Assembly: GCF_000787855.1 (NCBI RefSeq)
Contig: NZ_BBPQ01000001.1
Location: 292,470-356,469, forward strand
Length of the DNA stretch: 64,000 nucleotides
Direction of reading: 5' to 3'
Source: Streptacidiphilus anmyonensis
GTDB lineage: Bacteria > Actinomycetota > Actinomycetes > Streptomycetales > Streptomycetaceae
This document shows positions 43,469 to 51,054 of this stretch, piece by piece; the stretch's first letter is position 1; every line of letters begins with the position of its first letter. Below the pieces are notes generated by a model, which ran no database searches, had not been told where the DNA came from, and saw only the letters and a program-made list of their open reading frames with translations. Position numbers and translations under genes: made by a program.

Positions 43469-44895
43469 CGGCGGGCCTCCTGGTCGGTGCGGTGATCGGG
43501 GGTGCGGTTGGTGGTGCGGTAGGTGGTGCGTTGATCCGTGCGCTGGTCGGCGCGGTGATCGGGGGTGCGGTTGGTGCGGTTGGTGCGGTGATCGTTCTCA
43601 CGGCAGGTGCCGTGGTCGGCGGGGGCCGAAGCGAGGGAGGAGAGCTCCGACAGGTCGGCGTCCCGGGCGTTCCTGGCCGTGCGGTGGGGGTTGAACACCC
43701 AGGCACGCAACAGCACGAAGCGGACCACGGTGGCCAGGGCGTTCGCCGCAACCAGCCAGCCGAGCTCGGCCGTGTGCGAGGCGCCCGGCGCGACCGCGTG
43801 GGAGACGGCGAGCGCGACGGTGCTCAGCACCAGGCCGATGACGAAGGCGATGCCGCCCTCGACCTGGTGGCGCAGGGCGTCCCGCGGGCCGGTGACGCCG
43901 AACGTGAAACGACGGTTGGCGGCCGTGTTGGCGATCGCCGTCGCCAGCAGCGCGAAGGCGTTGGCCAGCACGGCGGGTGCCGCTTGCCGCGTCAGGAGGT
44001 ACAGCCCCAGGTAGGCGAGGGTGCTGAGCACCCCGATCACGGCGAAGCTGGAGAGCTGCCAGCGCATGCCGGTCGGCAGCTGCGCCTGGAGCACGCGCGG
44101 CGGAACGGGCATCCGGGTGGCCCCGAAGGCGGCCTTCCTACCGACGCGCCACATGCCCTTGAGGTCGTCCTTGACCGTGCGGACGATGTCGACGCGGCTG
44201 TCCGGGTCGTCGATCCAGTCGACCGGGACCTCGTGGATCCGCAGGCCGCTGCGTTCGGCGAGAAGCAGCAACTCGGTGTCGAAGAACCAGGTCTGGTCCT
44301 CGACATCGGCGAGCAGCGCCTGCACGACCTCGGTCCGGGCGGCCTTGAAACCGCACTGGGCGTCGGAGAACTTGGCCGCGAGCGTGGCCCTGAGCAGCAG
44401 GTTGTAGGTACGCGAGATGAACTCGCGCTTCGGACCGCGGACCACCGCCGAGCCCCGGTGGAGCCGGCTGCCGATGGCGAGGTCGCTGTGACCGGAGAGC
44501 AGTGGAGCGACCAGTGGGAGGAAGGCTTCGAGCCCTGTGGAGAGGTCCACGTCCATGTAGGCCACGACGTCGGCGTCGCTGCTGCCCCAGACGGTTCGAA
44601 GGGCGCGACCGCGTCCCTTCTGGTCCAGGTGGACGGCGCGGACCTCACGGAGCTCCGCGGCGAGACCGGAGGCGACCTGCCAGGTGCCGTCGATGCTCGC
44701 GTTGTCGGCGATCGTGATGCGGAACGGATAGGGGAAGTGCTCGCTCAGGTAGCTGTGCAGCGTGCGCACGCTGCGGGCGAGCACGAGCTCCTCGTTGTAG
44801 ACGGGGACGACCACCTCGACCAGCTCGGTGCGAGTGCCGTCCCGGCCTGTGGCGGGAGGGGCGGCGTGTGCCGCCGGCGAGGACGAATGGTTCAT
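43465..44895 (-). CDS. Fusion of GT2 polyprenyl-phosphate glycosyltransferase and GtrA flippase domain
   Basis: A 476-aa protein. Residues 24-265 form a DPM1-like GT2 domain with VVPVYNEE (29-36), ADNASIDGT and the metal-binding DVD at 115-117 (AYMDVDLSTG), making polyprenyl-phosphate sugar. Residues about 285-415 form a GtrA domain with four TM helices (FAVIGVLSTLAYLGLYLL; NTAANRRFTFG), which would flip the lipid-linked sugar. The C-terminal 50 residues are tandem Thr/Asp/His/Arg repeats (NRTPDHR occurs twice). The GT39 partner next to it is the likely transferase. Confidence 0.9.
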   Translation of the reverse strand: MNHSSSPAAHAAPPATGRDGTRTELVEVVVPVYNEELVLARSVRTLHSYLSEHFPYPFRITIADNASIDGTWQVASGLAAELREVRAVHLDQKGRGRALRTVWGSSDADVVAYMDVDLSTGLEAFLPLVAPLLSGHSDLAIGSRLHRGSAVVRGPKREFISRTYNLLLRATLAAKFSDAQCGFKAARTEVVQALLADVEDQTWFFDTELLLLAERSGLRIHEVPVDWIDDPDSRVDIVRTVKDDLKGMWRVGRKAAFGATRMPVPPRVLQAQLPTGMRWQLSSFAVIGVLSTLAYLGLYLLTRQAAPAVLANAFALLATAIANTAANRRFTFGVTGPRDALRHQVEGGIAFVIGLVLSTVALAVSHAVAPGASHTAELGWLVAANALATVVRFVLLRAWVFNPHRTARNARDADLSELSSLASAPADHGTCRENDHRTNRTNRTPDHRADQRTDQRTTYRTTNRTPDHRTDQEARR

Positions 44896-45041
44896 GCCAG
44901 GAAGCCTTGGGCCCGGCGCTGTGGTGCACCTGTGCGGTGTTTAGGGCTTGGCTGGCAGGTGCCGCGCGCTCCGCCGTTCGTGCGATCGACCTACCGGCGG
45001 ACCCGCCAACGGACCCGCCGAAGCGACTGCTGCCGTGTCGC

Positions 45042-46625
45042 TCAGCCCCCGAGCTTCCGCAGTTCGCCCTTGAGGACTTTGCCGGAGGCGTTGCGGGGCA
45101 GCTCGTCGACGAAGATCACCTCACGCGGGACCTTGTAGTTGGCCATCTCCCGGCGGCACCAGTCCACCAGTTCCACGGCCGCTTCCGGGGAAGGTTGTTG
45201 ACGCGGGATCACGAAGGCTCGACCCACCTCGCCGAGGCGCGGGTCGGGAACGCCGACGACCGCGGAGTCCGCGACGAGCGGGTGGCGGGCCAGGATGCGT
45301 TCGATCTCCGCCGGGTAGGCGTTGAAACCGCCGACGGTGTACATGTCCTTGAGGCGGTCGGTGATCCGCAGGTTGCCGTCGGCGTCGAGGACGCCGATGT
45401 CACCGGTGCGGAGCCAGCCGTCGTCGGTGAAGGCTCCGGCGGTGGCGGCCGGGTCCTCGAAGTAGCCGCGCATCACGGTGTAGCCGCGGACCTGGACCTC
45501 GCCCGCCTCGCCGGGCGGAACGTCCTTGCCGTCGGCGTCGCGGAGGCGGACCTCGACGTCGGGGATGGCGCGGCCGGAGGTCGCGGCGACGGTGTCGGGG
45601 GTGTCGTCGCGGCGGCACATGGTGACCATGCCGCAGCTCTCGGTCAGGCCGTAGGCGGTGAGCACCGTGCCGAAGCCGAGGTCGTCGCGGATGCGGTGGA
45701 CCAGCTCCAGCGGGACGACGGCAGCGCCTGTCACGGCGAGGCGCAGCGAGCCGAGCGCGTACTGGTCGCGTGCGGGGTGGTCGAGCAGGGCCTGGTAGAC
45801 GGTCGGCGCGCCCGGCAGGACGGTGACGCGCTCGGTGGCGATCTTGGCGAGCACGGCCTCGGGGTCGAAGACGGGCTGCGGCAGGATCGTGGCTCCGCGC
45901 ATGAGGCCGGCGAGGACACCGGCCTTCCAGCCGAAGGTGTGCGTGAACGGGTTGACCACCAGGTAGCGGTCCCCCTCGGCCAGTCCGGCCAGATCGGCCC
46001 AGGTGCCGAAGGCGCGCAGGCTCTGGGCGTGGGTGGTCACGGCGCCCTTGGGCAGCCCGGTGGTGCCGGAGGTGAACATGATGTCGGCCGGGTCCTCCGG
46101 GCCGACGGCGGCGATGCGTTCCTGGACGGAGCGCTCCGGGATGTCCGCGCCCGCCGCGAGGAAGGCGCGCCAGGAGAGCAGCCCCTCGGGGACGGTCTCG
46201 GTGTCGCCGAGGACGACGGTGGCGCTCAGGTCGGGCAACGGACCGGCGGCCTTGAGAGCCGAGACGTAACTGACGCCGAGGAAGGTGGAGGTCACGAACA
46301 GCAGCGAGGCCCGGGTCCGTCGCAGCAGGTCCGCCGCCTCGCCGCCCTTGAGCCGGGTGCCGAGCGGGACCAGCACCGCGCCGGCGCTGACCGCGCCGAG
46401 TGCCGCGACGACGTAGTCGGGGGTGTTCGGAGCCCAGATGCCGATGCGGTCGCCCGGCCGGACGCCCGTGGCCATGACGCCGGCCGCCGCCCGCCGGACC
46501 CGGCGGGCCAGCTCGGCGTAGTCGAACCGGGTGCGCGGGCCGACGACCGCCTCGCGGCCGCCGTAGCGGGCGCCCGCCGCCTGGACCAGGTTCGCGATGG
46601 TGCCCCACTCCAGATCCGCACGCAT
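45042..46625 (-). CDS. FadD3-like acyl-CoA synthetase
   Basis: A 527-aa AMP-forming ligase that activates a carboxylic acid as its CoA thioester. The P-loop FTSGTTGLPKG (184-194), the A5 motif AYGLTES, the RTGD segment and the catalytic lysine near the end (PRNASGKVLKGELRK) are intact. Similarity in order and wording to M. tuberculosis FadD3 is high (IWAPNTPDYVVA, NPFTHTFGWKAG, LPGAPTVYQALLDHPAR, LKDMYTVGGFN), so substrates like the bicyclic propionate HIP of steroid catabolism are plausible. ATG 46625 has GGGAAGGA. Divergent from thiolase-1, with shared TetR-type operators between. Confidence 0.9.
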   Translation of the reverse strand: MRADLEWGTIANLVQAAGARYGGREAVVGPRTRFDYAELARRVRRAAAGVMATGVRPGDRIGIWAPNTPDYVVAALGAVSAGAVLVPLGTRLKGGEAADLLRRTRASLLFVTSTFLGVSYVSALKAAGPLPDLSATVVLGDTETVPEGLLSWRAFLAAGADIPERSVQERIAAVGPEDPADIMFTSGTTGLPKGAVTTHAQSLRAFGTWADLAGLAEGDRYLVVNPFTHTFGWKAGVLAGLMRGATILPQPVFDPEAVLAKIATERVTVLPGAPTVYQALLDHPARDQYALGSLRLAVTGAAVVPLELVHRIRDDLGFGTVLTAYGLTESCGMVTMCRRDDTPDTVAATSGRAIPDVEVRLRDADGKDVPPGEAGEVQVRGYTVMRGYFEDPAATAGAFTDDGWLRTGDIGVLDADGNLRITDRLKDMYTVGGFNAYPAEIERILARHPLVADSAVVGVPDPRLGEVGRAFVIPRQQPSPEAAVELVDWCRREMANYKVPREVIFVDELPRNASGKVLKGELRKLGG

Positions 46626-46662
46626 GGGCGTCCTTCCCGCTGTTCGGCTCCGACGTCGCGCT

Positions 46663-46682
46663 CGTGACTGATCGTCAGATTA
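46663..46682 (-). promoter_or_regulatory. TetR-type operator at the fadD3-like promoter
   Basis: On the minus strand TAATCTGACG is followed by ATCAGTCA: the likely -10 hexamer TAATCT runs directly into the half-site CTGACG, and TGAC-N5-GTCA forms the inverted core (46665-46677). Less symmetrical than the neighbouring site at 46721-46741, but the same arrangement recurs at four other promoters in this window. Confidence 0.6.
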
Positions 46683-46720
46683 GGCTGACGGCGGGCTTCC
46701 CGGAAAGGTGGCGTGGACTC

Positions 46721-46741
46721 TATTCTGACGCTACGTCAGAA
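46721..46741 (+). promoter_or_regulatory. TetR-type operator at the thiolase-1 promoter
   Basis: TTCTGACG, CTA, CGTCAGAA: a perfect inverted repeat with 8-base arms and 3-base spacer (46723-46741). The hexamer TATTCT (46721-46726) is a likely -10 element that overlaps the left arm, so binding would block RNA polymerase. It lies 49 bases upstream of the thiolase-1 start. Best copy of the motif in the window. Confidence 0.75.
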
Positions 46742-46789
46742 GATCTTCCTCTACGGCTGGTCGCCGTAACGGAGTTCGGGGAGCCGCCC

Positions 46790-47932
46790 ATGCTCAGGGA
46801 CCGCTCGGCCATCGTCGGCATCGGCCAGACCCGCTTCGCGAAACGACTGGAGGAGTCGGAGAAGGCGCTGGCTTGCCGCGCCGTGCTCGCCGCCCTGGAC
46901 GACGCCGGGATCGAGCCGCACGAGGTGGACGCCCTCGCCTCCTACACCATGGAGGAGACCGACGAGGTCGAGCTCGCCAAGGCGATCGGCGCCGGAGACG
47001 TCACCTTCTTCTCCCGGATCGGCTTCGGCGGTGGCGGCTCCTGCGCCACCGTCGCGCACCTGGCCATGGCCGTCGCCACCGGGCAGGCCACCGTCGGCGT
47101 CGCGTGGCGCAGTCGCAAGCGCGGCAGCGGCAGACGGCCCTGGACCAACACGGCCCAGCAACTGCCCACCCCGGCCCAGTGGACCAGGCCCTTCGGCCTG
47201 TTGCGCCCGGCCGACGAGATCGGCATGCTGGCCCGCCGCTACATGCACGAGTACGGCGCCACCCGCGACCACCTCTTCAACGTCGCACTGGCCTGCCGGA
47301 ACCGGGCCAACCAGAACCCCGACGCGATCATGTACGAGCGGCCGCTGACCCGCGAGATGTACATGGACGCACGGTGGATCAGCGAACCGCTCTGCCTCTA
47401 CGACAACTGCCTGGAGACCGACGGCGCCCTCGCCTGCGTCGTCGTGAGCGCCGAGCGAGCGCGGGACTGCCGGCAGCGGCCCGTCTACGTCCACTCCGCC
47501 GCCCAGGGACTGCCCGCGCAGCACCACGGCATGGTCAACTACTGGAACGACGACCCGCTGACCGGCCCCGCCTGGACCGCCGCGCGACAACTCTGGAAGA
47601 CCGCCGAGTTCGGCCCCGAGGACGTCGACGTCGCGCAGATCTACGACGCCTTCACTCCGCTGGTCCCGCTCTCCCTCGAGGGCTACGGCTTCTGCGGCCG
47701 AGGCGAGGGAGCGTCCTTCACCGAGGGCGGAGCCCTGGAGCTCGGCGGCCGACTGCCGATCAACACCGGCGGCGGCGGTCTCTCCGAGGGCTACGTGCAC
47801 GGCTTCAACCTGATCAACGAGGGCGTCAAGCAACTGCGCGGCGTCTCCACCGCCCAGGTGCCCGACGCGGCCACCTGCCTGGTCACCGCGGGCGAGGGCG
47901 TGCCGACCTCCGCGCTGCTGCTACGCGCCTGA
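46790..47932 (+). CDS. Thiolase/lipid-transfer (SCP-x/Ltp-like) protein 1
   Basis: A 380-aa thiolase-superfamily protein of the Ltp type. Features are AIVGIGQTRFAKR at the start, GFGGGGSCATVAHLAMAVATG (residues 78-98, nucleophile region with Cys), YDAFTPLVPLSLEGYGFCGRGEG near 284-306 and NTGGGGLSEGYVHGFN (323-338) with the catalytic-type His. In steroid side-chain degradation such proteins act as aldolases or thiolases together with a DUF35 partner, here the next gene. ATG 46790 has GGGGAG 7 bases upstream. Regulated presumably by the operator upstream. Confidence 0.87.
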   Translation: MLRDRSAIVGIGQTRFAKRLEESEKALACRAVLAALDDAGIEPHEVDALASYTMEETDEVELAKAIGAGDVTFFSRIGFGGGGSCATVAHLAMAVATGQATVGVAWRSRKRGSGRRPWTNTAQQLPTPAQWTRPFGLLRPADEIGMLARRYMHEYGATRDHLFNVALACRNRANQNPDAIMYERPLTREMYMDARWISEPLCLYDNCLETDGALACVVVSAERARDCRQRPVYVHSAAQGLPAQHHGMVNYWNDDPLTGPAWTAARQLWKTAEFGPEDVDVAQIYDAFTPLVPLSLEGYGFCGRGEGASFTEGGALELGGRLPINTGGGGLSEGYVHGFNLINEGVKQLRGVSTAQVPDAATCLVTAGEGVPTSALLLRA

Positions 47933-48038
47933 GCCGCGCTCACGCGCGTAGCGCCGGATTCCTACTCAATCCATGTGATTCCGAAGGTGGGCGTGCGATC
48001 CAAGCGCGCTGAACAGGGCTGAAAAGGAAGGCTGCCGA

Positions 48039-48500
48039 ATGGACACCATCACCGCCGAGGGACTGCTGCTCCCCTGGCCCGACAACGACGGCGAGCCGTT
48101 CTGGGAGCACGCCCGCCACGGTGAGCTGCGCATACAGGCCTGCACGGACTGCGGACGGCTGCGCTTCCCGCCCCGTCCATGCTGTCCGCAGTGCGGCAGC
48201 TTCGACGACGAGTGGCGACTGATGTCCGGGCGGGGACGGCTCTGGTCCTACGTCGTCGCCCACCCGCCGCTGCTCCCGGCCTACGCGGAACGCGCGCCTT
48301 ACCCGGTCGCGCTCGTGGAGCTGGAGGAGGACCCGAGGATCCGGCTGGTGGGGACCCTGACGACCTCGGTCCGCCGACCCAACGCGCCCTGGAACGCGGT
48401 ACCGCCTCAGCGGCTGCGGATCGGGGCACCGGTGCAGGCGGTCTTCCAGGCGGTGACGCCCGAGGTCACCGTCGTACGCTGGGCCCTGTGCAACGGCTGA
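48039..48500 (+). CDS. DUF35 OB-fold zinc-ribbon protein 1 (thiolase partner)
   Basis: A 153-aa acyl-CoA-associated DUF35 protein. An N-terminal zinc ribbon (C35, C38, C49, C52 in ACTDCGRLRFPPR and CPQCG) precedes an OB-fold (RGRLWSYVVAHPPLLPAY; YPVALVELEEDPRIRLVG). In characterised systems DUF35 proteins bind the partner thiolase and its CoA substrate, as with Ltp2-ChsH2. It lies 106 bases after thiolase-1 in the same direction. AAGGAAGG precedes ATG 48039. Confidence 0.88.
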   Translation: MDTITAEGLLLPWPDNDGEPFWEHARHGELRIQACTDCGRLRFPPRPCCPQCGSFDDEWRLMSGRGRLWSYVVAHPPLLPAYAERAPYPVALVELEEDPRIRLVGTLTTSVRRPNAPWNAVPPQRLRIGAPVQAVFQAVTPEVTVVRWALCNG

Positions 48501-48730
48501 TCCGGTCCATCCGACCCCGGTCCGGTCAAACCTGAGAGCCCCACAGGCGTCGTCCGTCCGGGTGAATCAGAAGCCACGGGTCCTGGCCTGGGAACAGTGC
48601 GTTGCGCAGCGGTGAACTTACCTCACTCCTCACCGAACGTCTGCTTCCATCTACTACAGTGCAACGTCGTCCGAGCCCTGTCCCCGCGCAGTTGCACGGC
48701 CGGACCCCGCAATCAGGACCAGGAGTCATC

Positions 48731-49501
48731 GTGACCATCCCCGCCGCTCTTCCCGACGACTGGGCGGACACGCCCGTCACCGTCGTCATGCCGACGTACA
48801 ACGAGATCGGCAGCCTGGAGGCGACGGTCGAGCAGGTCATGGCCCTCCCGCTGCCCGGCCTGCACCTGAAGGTCGTCGACGACAGCAGCCCCGACGGCAC
48901 AGGCGAGCTGGCGGAGAAGCTCGCGGAGCGCCACCTGCTGGACGGCAAGCCCCGCATCAGCGTGCTGCACCGCAAGGGTAAGGACGGCCTCGGAAAGGCC
49001 TACGCCGCGGGCATGGCGCTCGCCGTCGAGGAAGGCGCCCGGTTCGTCGTCCAGATGGACGCCGACGGCAGCCACCCGGCGAGCGCGATCCCGCAGATGC
49101 TCGGCACCGCCCTCTCCACGGGCGCCGGCGTGGTCGTCGGCAGCCGCTACGTCCCGGGCGGCGAGCTCGCCGAGGAGTGGGGCTGGCACCGCCGGCTGCT
49201 GTCGCGCTGGGCCAACGCCTACGCCGGCACCATCCTCTCGACCCGCGTCCGCGACATCACCGCCGGCTTCAACCTCTGGAGCGCGGAGGCGCTGCACGCG
49301 GTCGACCTGGCCACGCTCGAGAGCGCCGGCTACAGCTTCCAGGTGGAGCTCAAGTTCCGCGCCGTGCACGCCGGTTTCAGCGCGCTGGAGATCCCGATCC
49401 GCTTCGAGGAGCGGCGCGCCGGCGAGTCCAAGATGAGCCTCTCCGTGCAGCTCGAGTCCGCGGTCGTGCCGTGGCGCCTGCGGCTGCGCGCGCGCAAGTA
49501 A
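48731..49501 (+). CDS. ppm: Polyprenol monophosphomannose synthase (GT2)
   Basis: A 256-aa cytoplasmic GT2 enzyme moving mannose from GDP-mannose to polyprenyl phosphate. VVMPTYNEIGSLE (18-30), VVDDSSPDGTGE (48-59), KDGLGKAYAAGM and the metal-binding DAD at 110-112 (VQMDADGSHP) are diagnostic, and ITAGFNLWS resembles the DFTSGFR-like block of DPM1. No TM segments, as expected for the synthase alone. It supplies the donor for Pmt (2047-3834) and possibly the GT87-like protein (7650-9110). GTG 48731 follows AGGAG. Confidence 0.9.
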   Translation: MTIPAALPDDWADTPVTVVMPTYNEIGSLEATVEQVMALPLPGLHLKVVDDSSPDGTGELAEKLAERHLLDGKPRISVLHRKGKDGLGKAYAAGMALAVEEGARFVVQMDADGSHPASAIPQMLGTALSTGAGVVVGSRYVPGGELAEEWGWHRRLLSRWANAYAGTILSTRVRDITAGFNLWSAEALHAVDLATLESAGYSFQVELKFRAVHAGFSALEIPIRFEERRAGESKMSLSVQLESAVVPWRLRLRARK

Positions 49502-49614
49502 GCCACACGTCGGCGCCGGGCGGCGACTGTCGACCGGCGCCGGCAATCCACCGCCTGCCGCCTGCCGCCTCCCACCCGGCGCGTCCGCAATCCGGACGCC
49601 GCTAGAGTGGCGGG

Positions 49615-50580
49615 ATGACTTGGCTTGTCACCGGCGGCGCCGGCTACATCGGAGCACACGTCGTCCGCGCGATGGTCGAGGCCGGCCACGGCGTGGTCGT
49701 CCTGGACGACCTCAGCACGGGCGACCCGTCGCGGCTGCCCGCCGGAGTCCCGCTGGTCCAGGGTTCGACCCTGGACCAGCCGCTGCTGGCCTCGGTGCTG
49801 CGCGAGCACGACGTCACCGGTGTGCTGCACATCGCCGCGAAGAAGCAGGTCGGCGAGTCGGTCGAGAAGCCGCTCTGGTACTACCGCGAGAACGTGGAGG
49901 GCCTTCGGGTCGTCCTGGAGGCGGCAGCCGAGGCGGGGGTCCGGCGCTTCCTGCTGTCCTCCTCCGCGGCGGTCTACGGCATGCCGGACGTCGACCTCGT
50001 CACCGAGGAGACCCCCTGCCGGCCGATGAGCCCGTACGGCGAGAGCAAGCTCGTCGGCGAGTGGCTGGTGCGGGCGGCGGGCCGCGCCCACGGCATGGGC
50101 ACCGTCTCGCTCCGCTACTTCAACGTGGCCGGGGCGGCGACGCCCGAGCTGGGTGACCCCGGCGTCTTCAACCTCGTCCCGATGGTCTTCGAGCGCCTGG
50201 ACGCGGGCGAGCCCCCGCGTATCTTCGGCGACGACTACCCCACGCCGGACGGCACCTGCATCCGCGACTACATCCACGTCGCCGATGTCGCCGAGGCGCA
50301 CGTCGCCGCGGTGCGCCGACTCACCGCAGACCCGGACGGCACCGACCTCATCCTCAACATCGGCCGGGGCGAGGGCGTCTCGGTCCGCCAGATGCTCGAC
50401 GTCATCGGCGAGGTCACCGGCCTCGACACGACGGGAGAGGTGACCCCGCGCCGCGCGGGCGATCCCGCACGCGTGGTCGCCTCGGCCGAGCGGATCGCCG
50501 AGGAGCTGGGCTGGAAGGCACGGTTCGACGTGCACGAGATGATCAGCTCCGCCTGGGCGGGCTGGCGTCTGCGCCACTGA
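49615..50580 (+). CDS. galE: UDP-glucose 4-epimerase
   Basis: A 321-aa short-chain dehydrogenase-fold enzyme interconverting UDP-glucose and UDP-galactose with bound NAD. TGGAGYIGAH (6-15) is the nucleotide-binding motif; S116-S117, Y141 and K145 (SPYGESK) form the catalytic centre; RYFNVAGA and a CIRDYIHVADVAEAH block confirm the type. ATG 49615 has TAGAGT 6 bases upstream, suggesting leaderless expression. UDP-glucose comes from GalU encoded at 28921-29874. Confidence 0.93.
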   Translation: MTWLVTGGAGYIGAHVVRAMVEAGHGVVVLDDLSTGDPSRLPAGVPLVQGSTLDQPLLASVLREHDVTGVLHIAAKKQVGESVEKPLWYYRENVEGLRVVLEAAAEAGVRRFLLSSSAAVYGMPDVDLVTEETPCRPMSPYGESKLVGEWLVRAAGRAHGMGTVSLRYFNVAGAATPELGDPGVFNLVPMVFERLDAGEPPRIFGDDYPTPDGTCIRDYIHVADVAEAHVAAVRRLTADPDGTDLILNIGRGEGVSVRQMLDVIGEVTGLDTTGEVTPRRAGDPARVVASAERIAEELGWKARFDVHEMISSAWAGWRLRH

Positions 50581-51054
50581 GTGCTGGGCCTGCACCCCAG
50601 CGTTCACCCTCCTGACCGCCGCGTGGCCGGCTCCGGAGAGACGTCAGCGGCGACGGCATGGGCGCACGGCGCACGGAGCCACACCCGCGCGAGAACCGGA
50701 CCGCCGCGCGGGACGCCGGGGTGCCGGGGCGCCAGGGGCGCCAGGCGCGCCGAGCACGAACCCGGACGCCCGCTGTGAACGCACAGGGCGTCCTGACGTG
50801 CGGAGCGTCCGCAGGGGCAGGCCCCTCCGCAGGCGCAGGGCGTCCGCACAGTGAAGCCCGTCCGCAGGCGCAGGGCGTCCGCACAGTGAAGCCCGTCCGC
50901 AGGCGCAGGCCCCTCCGCACCGGGAGGCCCGGCCGCACATGTAGGGCCGCCCGCGCCGACTGGCCGGTCGGCCTCGCCCGCCGACGCGCACAGCCCTGCT
51001 GTCGCAGGCTCCCCGCCACGAGGCGGGGCGGCGGGCGCTCCTGCTCAGCTCACT
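50581..51054. other. Intergenic region with tandem repeats, no gene seen
   Basis: 474 bases between galE and the end of the kinase gene on the opposite strand. Open frames here are repetitive and not coding-like. It contains a 35-base tandem repeat (listed separately) and G/C-rich hairpin-forming sequence. Because the flanking genes converge, it is a likely bidirectional termination region. Confidence 0.5.
50826..50909. repeat. 35-bp tandem repeat, 2.4 copies
   Basis: The unit begins TCCGCAGGCGCAGGGCG and ends GTGAAGCCCG; copies at 50826-50860 and 50861-50895 are identical, and a third partial copy (14 bases) follows before the sequence diverges. Degenerate relatives (GTCCGCAGGGGCAGG) lie just upstream. 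Adjacent without spacers, so not a CRISPR array. Confidence 0.9.

Noticed and set aside
46790..47932. Housekeeping acetyl-CoA acetyltransferase (FadA/AtoB)
   Set aside because: Block order and the DUF35 partner match the Ltp/SCP-x group rather than degradative thiolases with the CxSG nucleophile.
50826..50909. CRISPR array
   Set aside because: Units are directly adjacent without unique spacers, and no cas genes are present.
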